A DNA stretch of 64,000 nucleotides. Source: BJGO01 sp964640655. Lineage in GTDB: Bacteria > Bacteroidota > Bacteroidia > Chitinophagales > UBA10324. The translations under genes were made by a program, and so were the position numbers. Below, piece by piece: positions 26,865 to 35,995 of this stretch; positions within the stretch are counted from its first letter, which is position 1, and every line of letters begins with the position of its first letter. The notes below the pieces were generated by a model that made no database searches, was not told where the DNA came from, and saw nothing but the letters and a program-made list of their open reading frames with translations. The DNA lies in NCBI GenBank assembly GCA_964640655.1, contig CAZXFT010000003.1, positions 1-64,000 on the forward strand, written 5' to 3'.

Positions 26865-29800
26865 ATGAAAACCCAATTTATTCTTTTAGTATTTATCACT
26901 TTGTTCTCACTGACAAATCTAAAAGCACAGGAGCCATCTTACGTTTCTGTTAAATCGTTTCAAGGAACTGTTATACCATTTGCAAGCGGCTATAATATAA
27001 AAAATACTCTTGCCGATGCTAATGGCAATATTTACTCCTTGGGTTATGCCTACGGTGGGCAAGTTCAATTTGGTGCTTTATCAATAGATGGTACTGTACC
27101 AAATACTTTTATTGTAAAGTTTAATAATCAGGGTGATGCCATTTGGATAAAGAAAATTATTCTAGGTGGTGATTTTACAGGTTATGGATTTAATATGAAT
27201 TTAGATGGTATTGGAAATATTATTATTTCAGGTGATTTACCCGCATATGAACAACTGTCATTTACCGATGTAACATTCGAAACCTCTCACAATAAAAGAT
27301 CATACATAATTAAGTATTCTAGTAGTAACGGAGAATTAATGTGGCATCACTTTTTTGGTACTGATGAACTTTATCCTGATTTAGCTAATATTTCTTCTTC
27401 AATTATTCCTTCAAATCAGTTTGATGCATCAGGTAATACAACGTTCTTATATTCTTGTGATGCTCCATCATATTCTGTCGGTACTACTATTTATAATAGT
27501 GTTCTTGACTCAAGTGGGTCAGCATATTACTATTATGTAGGTTACGTTGTAGTAACCATTAATAATCAGGGTGTTATTGTTTCAACAATAAAACTTGAAG
27601 ATGAATCTACTAATAAATGCTTTCCGCAAAAACTAACTATTGATCAATCCGGTAATTTTTATCTATTGGGAAAAACATTTGGAGCTTTCGGAACACAAGA
27701 AGATTTCAATTTCTATAATTTCATTCTGCCATCCTATGCAATGTTTGTGGCAAAATTTGATGCCACAGGTAATATTATTTGGGCTACGAGTGCAAGTTGT
27801 ATTAATATAAATCCGGTTAGTCTTTCTGTAAATGAAGATGAAGAAGTTTTTGTTGAGGCTGATATTTATGGTACTTGTGATTTTGGTGGAGGTCAGATTT
27901 ATACAAATCCAAATACAAATGGAATTTATCAGAAATTTATCCTTAAGTATGATGCCTCGTTTAACATCTTGTGGATTAAAAATAACATATCTGCCAAAAT
28001 TTTTACACCGGACATTGACGGTGGTATAGTTTATGTCGGTAAAACAAGTAACTCAATAACATTCACTAAATTGAATATTGCAGGGAATTTAGTATGGACT
28101 GGTACGTCATTAAGTACCCTTATATATCCAACAAATATTATTTTACGTAACAATAACAATGTTATAGTATCAGGTTACTTTTCGTCTGCATCAATAACAA
28201 TAGACACTACCACACTGGCTAACATATTGACTTACCTGTCTAATAATTTTATAGTTGAAATTGGATCTGTAAATCCAATATATTGGACCGGTAACACTTC
28301 CACTAACTGGAATGCACCAACCAACTGGGACCCACAACAAATACCTACTTTAATTGATGATATTATTATCCCTTCAGGTAGACCACATTACCCGAAGATT
28401 GTTGCATCAAACGATGTAGAGTGCCGCAAAATGACAATAGAGGATGGGGCTACATTAACGATGAATGCCGGAATACTGAGTGTGTGGGGTGAGATAACCG
28501 CACCCAATGCCGATGTGTTTTCATTGCCGGGTGGTACCCTCAAGTTATTTCACGGAACAATATTTCCTGATGACATGAAGTTCAACAACCTAACTATTAC
28601 CAACTTCAGTAACATCGAAGAGGATAATATTTATGAGATACCGGGATTTTCTGAAGTAAATGGTCAATTTAAAATGACCGGTACTATTACTGAACCTAAT
28701 TTACCAAAAGTGAGATTAGTAATTGATGACTATATGAAAATATACAAAGATTTCATTCTGGAAAAAGGGAATATGGGTATACTCTTCGGTGACTCACTTC
28801 CTGATGGGATGGATATTCCGAGTGTCGTATTTACAGGTACAGGTACTCAGAATATCAAACTTCAAAATGATCCTTTTGGTGATGGGAAACTAAATGCAAC
28901 TGTCATTATAGATAATCCGGCTGCCAGGTTTACTAATCTCAATACAAATTGGATTTATAATTTGATATTGGGTTCGGACTTTGACCTTGACGGTAAGACA
29001 CTCTTTATGTATGGTAAGATAGGTTACCTCGGAGGTATAACTTCACCGTATACAATATTAAACTCTAAGCCAAACAAAGGAACTTTAATTATTGGCAACA
29101 CCTCCTATTCCGTAAATAACCAACCTTCTATTTTAAAGTGTGAAAAGTTAAAAGCCATCAGATTTGGTGGATATGGAGATAACTCAAACGACACCTTAAT
29201 ATTGGTAACTAACATTGCACTAGATACCTTAAGAGTATTTGGTTATTTAAACTTAAACGGTAAAGACCTAACCGTAGGTACTGTTACCACACAGAAAGGC
29301 TTTTTTCAGGTAGATTCTTTAAATACAACAATCAACACGGGTACGTTGACTTTAAACCCAAGCAGTACCGGTGCTGCTTATCAAATAAATGCCTGGAACT
29401 TGAACAATCTAACAATAAATAATGCAGGTGGTGCACAATTGATGAATGCAACAAACTTTGGTCCTTCTAGTATTGCTACAATTGGTTTGGGTGTTTATGG
29501 AACAATACGACTTAGAGAAGGCAACCTCGATCTTAATGGCAATGATATATTTCTTAAAAAGCATAATTCCAGTGGTATCAATAAAGGAAAGGTTATTGAA
29601 ACACCGGGAAATGTAATTGTCAATTTAGCTCAGGACTTAAAAGAAGTATCCATTGATAAAATAGAAGGGGCTCCTTGTAACAATAAAGATTTTGGTGGAC
29701 TGGGTTTCATTGTTACTACATCAAGTCCATTGCAGGAGATTTCAGTTTTACGTTATCTCGGTACAGCAATAAGTGACCCACAAGCAGAATTGTTTGCCGG

Positions 29801-30365
29801 GATTATTGATGGTGTAGATCGATTTTATGGAATTTACAATCATAATATATCAGGCCTCAATGCTCAAATAAGTATCAGGTATGATGAAAGTGAACTTAAT
29901 GGTGTAAGCGAAGGCGATTTGGGTATTTTCAGAAGAAATTTTTTGGATCCTATAGGTGAATGGGAGGAAATTCCTTCCTCAGTAAATACATCTACAAATA
30001 CTGTAACATCTAGCACATTATTATCTCAGATAGATACATCTCCGGCAAGCGATGAAGTATTTACGTTTTATACTCTGGCATCTGTAAGCAGTATGCAGCG
30101 TAAAGAAGAGAAACCATTCACACAATCTATGGATCATAGTCTGCTGATATACCCTAACCCTACTACACACACACTCAATATCCGCAACTTGTCCGACAAG
30201 CCAAGAACCTATCAGGTATTTGATGTAACAGGTAAACTGATACTTACACAAACATTAAACACTACTCAGGTGAGTATGGATGTCAGCATTTTGCCTTCAG
30301 GTATGTATGTGTTACAGATAGTATCAGAAGATCAGTTAACACAACAGAAATTTATTAAGCAATAA
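26865..30365 (+). CDS. Large T9SS cargo protein, paralogue (1166 aa)
   Basis: An 1166-residue paralogue of the preceding gene. It has a signal peptide (MKTQFILLVFITLFSLTNLKAQ), an N-terminal region with propeller-like strands (LADANGNIYSLG, LTIDQSGNFYLLG), then WTGNTSTNWNAPTNW, the IPSGRPHYPKI/GATLTMNAG block and a long beta-rich region. The type A sorting domain has IYPNPTTHTLNI, LPSGMYVLQI and QQKFIKQ. The first six codons and the final 55 are shared almost base for base with its neighbour. Probably a surface or extracellular protein; substrate unknown. Confidence 0.85.
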   Translation: MKTQFILLVFITLFSLTNLKAQEPSYVSVKSFQGTVIPFASGYNIKNTLADANGNIYSLGYAYGGQVQFGALSIDGTVPNTFIVKFNNQGDAIWIKKIILGGDFTGYGFNMNLDGIGNIIISGDLPAYEQLSFTDVTFETSHNKRSYIIKYSSSNGELMWHHFFGTDELYPDLANISSSIIPSNQFDASGNTTFLYSCDAPSYSVGTTIYNSVLDSSGSAYYYYVGYVVVTINNQGVIVSTIKLEDESTNKCFPQKLTIDQSGNFYLLGKTFGAFGTQEDFNFYNFILPSYAMFVAKFDATGNIIWATSASCININPVSLSVNEDEEVFVEADIYGTCDFGGGQIYTNPNTNGIYQKFILKYDASFNILWIKNNISAKIFTPDIDGGIVYVGKTSNSITFTKLNIAGNLVWTGTSLSTLIYPTNIILRNNNNVIVSGYFSSASITIDTTTLANILTYLSNNFIVEIGSVNPIYWTGNTSTNWNAPTNWDPQQIPTLIDDIIIPSGRPHYPKIVASNDVECRKMTIEDGATLTMNAGILSVWGEITAPNADVFSLPGGTLKLFHGTIFPDDMKFNNLTITNFSNIEEDNIYEIPGFSEVNGQFKMTGTITEPNLPKVRLVIDDYMKIYKDFILEKGNMGILFGDSLPDGMDIPSVVFTGTGTQNIKLQNDPFGDGKLNATVIIDNPAARFTNLNTNWIYNLILGSDFDLDGKTLFMYGKIGYLGGITSPYTILNSKPNKGTLIIGNTSYSVNNQPSILKCEKLKAIRFGGYGDNSNDTLILVTNIALDTLRVFGYLNLNGKDLTVGTVTTQKGFFQVDSLNTTINTGTLTLNPSSTGAAYQINAWNLNNLTINNAGGAQLMNATNFGPSSIATIGLGVYGTIRLREGNLDLNGNDIFLKKHNSSGINKGKVIETPGNVIVNLAQDLKEVSIDKIEGAPCNNKDFGGLGFIVTTSSPLQEISVLRYLGTAISDPQAELFAGIIDGVDRFYGIYNHNISGLNAQISIRYDESELNGVSEGDLGIFRRNFLDPIGEWEEIPSSVNTSTNTVTSSTLLSQIDTSPASDEVFTFYTLASVSSMQRKEEKPFTQSMDHSLLIYPNPTTHTLNIRNLSDKPRTYQVFDVTGKLILTQTLNTTQVSMDVSILPSGMYVLQIVSEDQLTQQKFIKQ
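28388..28510 (+). repeat. Internal near-identical block, copy 2
   Basis: Counterpart of 24727-24849, about 123 bp with about three mismatches. Confidence 0.75.
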
Positions 30366-30420
30366 GATTAGTTTTTTCATAGTAAAGCAGTGAGCCACTC
30401 AGGTTGCTCGCTGCTTTTTT
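30201..30420 (+). repeat. Repeat copy C (first 220 bp only)
   Basis: Identical by eye to 26540-26759: sorting-domain codons, stop, intergenic region and terminator. Similarity stops in the T-run, where the opposite-strand TIGR02757 gene begins its stop codon. Confidence 0.9.
30386..30420 (+). terminator. Rho-independent terminator of the fourth cargo gene
   Basis: The same 10-bp stem with a T-run of seven. The T-run overlaps the stop codon of the convergent TIGR02757 gene (30420-30422). Confidence 0.85.
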
Positions 30421-31199
30421 TATATTATTAGATTCTCCATCACCCCCAATCCAAACAAAGCAAAATCATAACGAACCGGGTCCTTTACATCAAGAATGCG
30501 CAATTTCTGTGTGAGTTCAACGGCTGCCTTCCAGTCGTTTTGTGTGCGGGTTAAAAGGTTTAGTTTGCGGGCTACTCGTTGTACGTGCACATCAAGAGGA
30601 CAGATTAATTGTGCAGGAGAAATTTGCTTCCATATTCCAAAGTCAACACCTTGTTCATCGTGCCGCACCATCCATCTGAGAAACATATTCAAGCGTTTGC
30701 ATGCTGAGAGCCTGTAAGGTGTAGAGATATGTTTACGTGTGCGTTGAGGCGCATATTCAACATCGAAAAAGCGTTCATGAAAAACAGACAAGGCATCGAA
30801 ACAATACTCTTCATTAGTTACATGTTCAGGAATAAAAGCATCTTCAAGCGTCGTACATTTATGATAGTGGCTTTGTAAAAAATCAATGAAGTAGAGTAAG
30901 TCTGTTTCGTTGAAGGTGCGATGTACAAATCCTTTGAATCGTTTCAGATCCTGTGCCTGGTGTTGAACAATAAACTGATGTGGCGCCATATCCATCAATT
31001 GCATTAAGCGGCGGCTGTTATTTATGATGGTTATACGTTGTCCCCAGGCAATGGTGGCGGCAAAAAGTGCGGCTATTTCAATATCCTGTTTATTGCTAAA
31101 AAGGTGCGGAATACTGATAGGGTCGCTGCCAATGAAGGAGGGATGGTTATACTGCGCCGCTTTTTTATCCAGAAACTTTTTTAGCTCTCGTTGATTCAA
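30420..31199 (-). CDS. TIGR02757 (DUF2400) family protein
   Basis: A 259-residue protein of the TIGR02757 family, widespread in Bacteroidota and without a known activity. Family-like stretches are ALFAATIAWGQRITIINNSRRLMQLMD, FKGFVHRTFNETDLLYFIDFLQ, CKRLNMFLRWMVRHDEQGVDFGIW and CPLDVHVQRVARKLNLLTRTQNDW. The last resembles the helix-hairpin-helix DNA glycosylase fold, so a nucleic-acid role is possible. It overlaps the hutH stop by 4 nt, so the two are probably co-translated. The pairing with histidine catabolism is not obvious. Confidence 0.85.
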   Translation of the reverse strand: MNQRELKKFLDKKAAQYNHPSFIGSDPISIPHLFSNKQDIEIAALFAATIAWGQRITIINNSRRLMQLMDMAPHQFIVQHQAQDLKRFKGFVHRTFNETDLLYFIDFLQSHYHKCTTLEDAFIPEHVTNEEYCFDALSVFHERFFDVEYAPQRTRKHISTPYRLSACKRLNMFLRWMVRHDEQGVDFGIWKQISPAQLICPLDVHVQRVARKLNLLTRTQNDWKAAVELTQKLRILDVKDPVRYDFALFGLGVMENLII

Positions 31200-32698
31200 A
31201 GTTGCGGCAGTTGATAATGCAACATAAAGTTAAAAGTGGTTTGCATATCGTTGTGCAACACACGATCCTGTTCGTTGAACGGAACCTGTTTGCGATAGTC
31301 GGAAATGATTTGTTCCAGTATATCACTGCTGCGTAAAGGTCTTCTGAGATCCAGAGCCTGTGCGGCATTGAGTAGTTCTATGGCTAATATGCGTTCTGTG
31401 TTTTCAAGCACACGCAAACATTTTGTGGCAGCATTGGCTCCCATACTCACATGGTCTTCCTGTCCATTGCTGCTGACTATAGAATCGACCGAAGCCGGTG
31501 AACATAATTGTTTGTTTTGTGATGCAATGGATGCCGCAGTGTATTGCGGAATCATCATGCCGCTGTTGAGTCCGGCATTTTTTATGAGGAAAGCCGGCAA
31601 GCCGCGTAAGCCGCTAATGAGTTGATAGGTTCTTCGTTCGGAAATGCTACCCAGTTCACTAATTGCTATGGCTAAATAATCAAGGCAGAGTGCTAATGGT
31701 TGTCCATGAAAATTTCCGCCTGATAATATTTCATCTTCCTGCGCAAACACATTGGGATTGTCGGTAACGGAGTTTATTTCTGTTTCTACTACTCGCTGGA
31801 CGTATGCAATAGCATCTTTCGATGCGCCGTGTACCTGAGGAATGCAGCGGAACGAATACGGGTCCTGCACCTGTGCTTTATGTTGAACGGCTATGCTGCT
31901 TCCCCGTAGCAACTGCATCATGTTTTTGGCAGTTTGAATTTGTCCGGCATGCGGACGGGCCTCGTGCAGCAAATGATGGAAAGGCTCGGTCTTGCAATCG
32001 AAGGCATCGCATGAAATGGCTGCAATAAAATCGCACCACTGTAAGAGTTTGTTGGTGCGAATTAAGATATGAACGGCGTAAGCACTCATAAACTGTGTGC
32101 CATTTAACAATGCTAAACCTTCTTTGGATTGCAATTGCAGTGCATTCCATTTAAAATGAGGAAAGAGTTCTTCGGTGTTGTGGCTGTTGCCGTTATATTG
32201 CACTTTGCCTTTGCCAATCAAGGGTAAACAGAGATGCGCTAAAGGAGCTAAATCGCCGGAGGCACCCAGTGAACCTTGGGTGTAAACAACAGGATGAATA
32301 CCGTTATTGAAAAAATCCATCAACCGCCATACCGTGCTCACATCAACGCCTGAACGGCCATAGCTCAGTGATTGTACTTTGAGGAACAACATCCATCGCA
32401 CAATTTCTTCCGGTACTTCATCTCCCATACCACAGGCGTGACTCATCACTAAATTTTCCTGCAGTACGCCACATTCTTCCTGGGAGATTTTAACATTACA
32501 CAGGGAGCCAAAGCCGGTGTTGATACCATAAAAAAGGCGGTCGCTGTTTTCGAGTTTTTTGTTCAGATAGTTGCGACATGCAACTATGCGCTCGCGTGCC
32601 TCATCGCTGAGTCGCAGTTGAAAAATTTTATCGTTTAATTCGCTGAGCAACGGAATACTGAGCACATTCTGACCAATTTCAAAAACCTTTGGATTCAT
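31196..32698 (-). CDS. hutH: Histidine ammonia-lyase
   Basis: A 500-residue lyase that removes ammonia from histidine to give urocanate. The autocatalytic MIO cofactor forms from Ala-Ser-Gly in GSLGASGDLAPLAHL. FYGINTGFGSLCN, NGTQFMSAYAVH, VQDPYSFRCIPQVHGA and TDNPNVFAQEDEILSGGNFHGQ are typical of the HAL/PAL family. No hutU, hutI or hutG lies alongside. The arginase-family gene at 49672 is far away. Other aromatic amino-acid lyases share this fold, so histidine specificity is likely but not proven. Confidence 0.9.
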   Translation of the reverse strand: MNPKVFEIGQNVLSIPLLSELNDKIFQLRLSDEARERIVACRNYLNKKLENSDRLFYGINTGFGSLCNVKISQEECGVLQENLVMSHACGMGDEVPEEIVRWMLFLKVQSLSYGRSGVDVSTVWRLMDFFNNGIHPVVYTQGSLGASGDLAPLAHLCLPLIGKGKVQYNGNSHNTEELFPHFKWNALQLQSKEGLALLNGTQFMSAYAVHILIRTNKLLQWCDFIAAISCDAFDCKTEPFHHLLHEARPHAGQIQTAKNMMQLLRGSSIAVQHKAQVQDPYSFRCIPQVHGASKDAIAYVQRVVETEINSVTDNPNVFAQEDEILSGGNFHGQPLALCLDYLAIAISELGSISERRTYQLISGLRGLPAFLIKNAGLNSGMMIPQYTAASIASQNKQLCSPASVDSIVSSNGQEDHVSMGANAATKCLRVLENTERILAIELLNAAQALDLRRPLRSSDILEQIISDYRKQVPFNEQDRVLHNDMQTTFNFMLHYQLPQL

Positions 32699-32747
32699 AC
32701 AAATGCAAGTTTAAGTAATTCGCAACAGTGCCAAGCCACTCAAGGTA

Positions 32748-33182
32748 TTAATTACGTTTGCTTTTGAAAAAATCTTTTAACAATTGTGCGCATTCGTTCT
32801 GTAAAATGCCCGACTCTACAATACACTTAGGGTGCAATGGCGATTTACCAAAGAGGCTGTATCCTTTCTTTTCGTCGAAGGCACCAAACACCAGTCTGCC
32901 GATTTGTGCCCAACCAATGGCTGCAGCGCACATCATACAAGGCTCCAGAGTAACATACAGGGAATAATCGCTCAGATATTTTGATTGAAATGCCGCCGAA
33001 GCTGAAGTGATGCAAAGCATTTCGGCATGTGCGGTAACATCCTGCAGCAGTTCTACCTGATTATAACCGCGTGCAACAATACGATTGTTATATACCAACA
33101 CCGCACCAATAGGCACTTCGTCTTTCTCCAGAGCCTTGTGAGCTTCTTTGAGTGCTTCCTTCATAAAATATTCATTTGTCAT
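32748..33182 (-). CDS. tadA: tRNA-specific adenosine deaminase
   Basis: A 144-residue deaminase that converts A34 to inosine in the tRNA-Arg anticodon. The zinc site is HAEMLCI and EPCMMCAAAIGWAQI. The proton-shuttling Glu is in HAE, and PIGAVLVYNNRIVARGYN is the usual N-terminal strand. The start at 33182 gives MTNEYFMKEA; an ATG three codons upstream (33191) is also possible. It is divergent from the efflux gene. Confidence 0.92.
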   Translation of the reverse strand: MTNEYFMKEALKEAHKALEKDEVPIGAVLVYNNRIVARGYNQVELLQDVTAHAEMLCITSASAAFQSKYLSDYSLYVTLEPCMMCAAAIGWAQIGRLVFGAFDEKKGYSLFGKSPLHPKCIVESGILQNECAQLLKDFFKSKRN

Positions 33183-33242
33183 TAATATCAATCGTTAATG
33201 TAAATACATAATTAAGTCATCGTAGGCTAAAAAGCAAGCCGT

Positions 33243-33250
33243 TATATTTG
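33243..33250 (+). promoter_or_regulatory. -7 box abutting the TolC-family gene
   Basis: TATATTTG is an exact match ending 9 nt before the ATG at 33260, so the mRNA should have almost no leader. The in-frame TTG at 33248 is part of the box and is rejected as a start. Confidence 0.55.
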
Positions 33251-33259
33251 CTCCACCCG

Positions 33260-34681
33260 ATGAGAACCTTTAGCCTGATACTGCTACTTCTATTTTTCAC
33301 TTCACCATTAGTTCATGCGCAGCAAATTTGGTCGCTTGAGAAATGCATCAGCTATGCAAAAGATAATAATCTGCAAATTAAAATTGCTCAGCTCAATGCC
33401 GATATCAATGATGCCACCTATGCGCAGAGTAAGTTCTCTTTTCTGCCAAACATCAATGCCAATAGTAACTACGGTATTAACCGCGGTCGTAACATTGACC
33501 CTACAACCAATACATTTATAGAGCAAGACATCGTAGGCGGTAGCGGAACGCTGAGCGGATCGTTGAATTTATTTGGGGGCTTTCGCAAGGTGAACCAGAT
33601 GAGGCAGAGTTATTATAGCTATATGTCTTCTAAGTATAGTGCTGAACAAACACTCAACGATGTGTCGCTTAATGTTGCTAATGCTTATTTACAAATCGTA
33701 TTTGCCAAAGAACAATTGTTACGCGCCGAACAAACAGTAACCCTTAGTAAAGAACAACAGGAACGTACTAAAAAGTTAGTACAGTCCGGCTTGCAATCTG
33801 AAGCCGCCAACCTAAATTTGAATGCACAGGTGGCACAGGATGAAGTGAATCTGATTACAGCCCAGAATCAATACAATATAGCTTTACTCAATTTGCAGAT
33901 GTTGCTTAACCTGGATAAACCTGTAGATGTGGAGGTGCCCGCCATAGAAATTCCTGAGCGCTTTAATTATGGCAGCGGATCCGTTGATAGTATCTACAAT
34001 ACTGCCGTAATGTCATTCCCGAATGTGGTGAGCAGTTATTTCAATCTGCAAAGTTCGTACAAGGGTTTACAGGTTGCACGTGGTGCCCGCTATCCCAGCA
34101 TTAATTTGAGCTATAATCTTTTTACTAATTACTCAGATGCAGCTCGTACTGTCACGGGGTTTGATACTACCGGCAATATTTACCCTGTAGGTTATGTTCT
34201 TACTACTAATGATTTGGTGGTGGCACCCGAACTCAGATATAATTTTCAATCTATTCCTTTCGCCGACCAGTTAAACAACAATCTTGGTCAGAGTTATGGA
34301 TTTGGTATTTCCATACCTATCTTAAATGGATGGAGCGCTAATACTAATGTTAAGTTGAGTCGTTTACAGTGGACTATAGCAAAACATAATTATAATCAAA
34401 CAAAAATGAATCTGAAACGCGACATTGCTACTGCTTATGTAGATGCACAGGCGGCTGCTACGCGTTATAGTGCACAAAAGAAATTATTAGAGTCGTTACA
34501 AACCAACTTCGAGTTTACCGAAAAACGATACGAGGCCGGATTGGAAAATGTGTATGATTATAATGCTGCTCGAAAAAATTTATTCGATTCACAATCTCAA
34601 ACATTACAGGCTAAGTACGACTACCTGTTCAAACTAAAAATTCTTGATTTTTATCAAGGCAAAAAAATAACCCTGCCCTAA
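33260..34681 (+). CDS. TolC-family outer-membrane efflux protein
   Basis: A 473-residue outer-membrane channel subunit with a signal peptide (MRTFSLILLLLFFTSPLVHAQQ). Two OEP repeats are visible. The first includes LEKCISYAKDNNLQIKIAQLN and a long coiled coil (LRAEQTVTLSKEQQERTKKLV). The second includes QSYGFGISIPILNGWSANTN and ends with FTEKRYEAGLENVYDYNAARKNLF. It is followed directly by a periplasmic adaptor gene, TAA then ATG. No inner-membrane pump gene follows, so the pump must be elsewhere. Confidence 0.9.
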   Translation: MRTFSLILLLLFFTSPLVHAQQIWSLEKCISYAKDNNLQIKIAQLNADINDATYAQSKFSFLPNINANSNYGINRGRNIDPTTNTFIEQDIVGGSGTLSGSLNLFGGFRKVNQMRQSYYSYMSSKYSAEQTLNDVSLNVANAYLQIVFAKEQLLRAEQTVTLSKEQQERTKKLVQSGLQSEAANLNLNAQVAQDEVNLITAQNQYNIALLNLQMLLNLDKPVDVEVPAIEIPERFNYGSGSVDSIYNTAVMSFPNVVSSYFNLQSSYKGLQVARGARYPSINLSYNLFTNYSDAARTVTGFDTTGNIYPVGYVLTTNDLVVAPELRYNFQSIPFADQLNNNLGQSYGFGISIPILNGWSANTNVKLSRLQWTIAKHNYNQTKMNLKRDIATAYVDAQAAATRYSAQKKLLESLQTNFEFTEKRYEAGLENVYDYNAARKNLFDSQSQTLQAKYDYLFKLKILDFYQGKKITLP

Positions 34682-35989
34682 ATGAAACGCATATACTGGA
34701 TTGCCGCTATTGCTGTTGTTGTATTAATTGTAGTTGCCATAGTAGGCAAGCAAATGGGATTTGTAGGCGGCAAAGCCCACATAAAAGTAAGTGTTGCTGA
34801 AGTGATGCGCGGTAACATCACCGAAATAGTAACGGCAAGCGGAAAAATTTACCCTTCTCTCGAAGTTAAAATCAGTCCTGATGTAGCCGGAGAAATAATT
34901 GAGTTGTATGTGAAAGAAGGAGACTCGGTGTATGCAGGTATGGAACTGGCTCGCATTAAGCCTGATAACTACATTGCTGCTTTAGACCGTGCTGTAGCTG
35001 CATTGAACACAGCCAAGGCTAATCACCTGAACGCACTGGCACAACTTACCCAGTTACAGGTTCAGTTTGAAAACGCGCAAAAGACTTTTAACCGAAACAA
35101 AACTTTGTTTGAGCAGAAAGTTATTTCTGCTGCTGACTTTGATCAGATAGAAACACAGTACAAAGCGGCATTAGCCAACTATAATGGTATGCAACAGCAA
35201 GTGGATGCGGCTAAGTTCAGCGTGGAGAGCGCGCAGGCGGGAGTTAAACAGTCGCGCGATGATTTAAGCAAAACCAGCATTATAGCTCCTGTTGGAGGAA
35301 TTATTTCTAAAATGAATGTGGAAAAGGGTGAGCGTGTTGTGGCTACATTCCAGATGGCAGGTACAGAAATGTTCCGCATCAGTAACCTTTTTGCTATGGA
35401 AGCCAGGGTGGATGTGAGTGAAAATGATGTGTTGCGTGTGAGTTTGGGTGATACAGCTGAGATTACCGTTGATGCATATAACGACAAAAAGTTTACAGGC
35501 GTCGTGACTGAAATTGCTAATTCCGCCAACTCCTCAGCAGTTAATGTCAGCACCGATCAGGTTACGAATTTCAGAATCAAGATTTTGATTTTATCTGATA
35601 CATACGTGGATATGATTAATACGGAGGCCAAGAAATTTCCACTACTGCCGGGGATGAGCTGTGCTGTTGACATTAAAACACGCAAGGTGGAAAATGTGAT
35701 AAAGGTTCCTATTCAATCTGTTACTACTAAAGTGAATGCTGATACAACAGCTGATAAAAAGAAAGTGCTGCCAATAGTATTTGTATTACAAAGCGGAGAT
35801 AAAATTTCAACTGTTGATGTCACCACTGGCATTCAGGATGATGAATTTATAGAGATTAAAAGTGGTTTGGAAGAAAAACAACAGATAGTGGATGCACCGT
35901 ACAGCGCAATTTCTAAACTGCTGAAAGATGGAATGAACGTGAAGGTGGTGAAGAAAGAAGAGTTATTTACAGATAGTGAATCAAAATAA
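34682..35989 (+). CDS. HlyD/RND-type periplasmic adaptor subunit
   Basis: A 435-residue membrane-fusion protein that would link an inner-membrane pump to the TolC-like channel. It has an N-terminal anchor (IAAIAVVVLIVVAIVG) and a lipoyl-like half domain (ISPDVAGEIIELYVKEGDSV). A coiled-coil hairpin follows (about residues 95-190, including FEQKVISAADFDQIETQYKA), then the second lipoyl half (TSIIAPVGGIISKMNVEKGE) and a beta-barrel domain. It starts immediately after the stop of the channel gene and is followed by gpsA after 6 nt. The family resembles MacA-type adaptors, but the partner is not in view. Confidence 0.9.
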   Translation: MKRIYWIAAIAVVVLIVVAIVGKQMGFVGGKAHIKVSVAEVMRGNITEIVTASGKIYPSLEVKISPDVAGEIIELYVKEGDSVYAGMELARIKPDNYIAALDRAVAALNTAKANHLNALAQLTQLQVQFENAQKTFNRNKTLFEQKVISAADFDQIETQYKAALANYNGMQQQVDAAKFSVESAQAGVKQSRDDLSKTSIIAPVGGIISKMNVEKGERVVATFQMAGTEMFRISNLFAMEARVDVSENDVLRVSLGDTAEITVDAYNDKKFTGVVTEIANSANSSAVNVSTDQVTNFRIKILILSDTYVDMINTEAKKFPLLPGMSCAVDIKTRKVENVIKVPIQSVTTKVNADTTADKKKVLPIVFVLQSGDKISTVDVTTGIQDDEFIEIKSGLEEKQQIVDAPYSAISKLLKDGMNVKVVKKEELFTDSESK

Positions 35990-35995
35990 CGCAGC

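Larger units (their letters stand above)
26540..26882 (+). repeat. 343-bp repeat, copy B
   Basis: Same content as copy A: sorting-domain codons, terminator, palindromic promoter element and signal-peptide start. Its first 220 bp are identical to copy C at 30201-30420. Confidence 0.9.

Noticed and set aside
22828..30420. The repeated blocks as an insertion sequence or transposon
   Set aside because: There is no transposase, no terminal inverted repeats or target duplications, and the blocks match functional gene ends and promoters.
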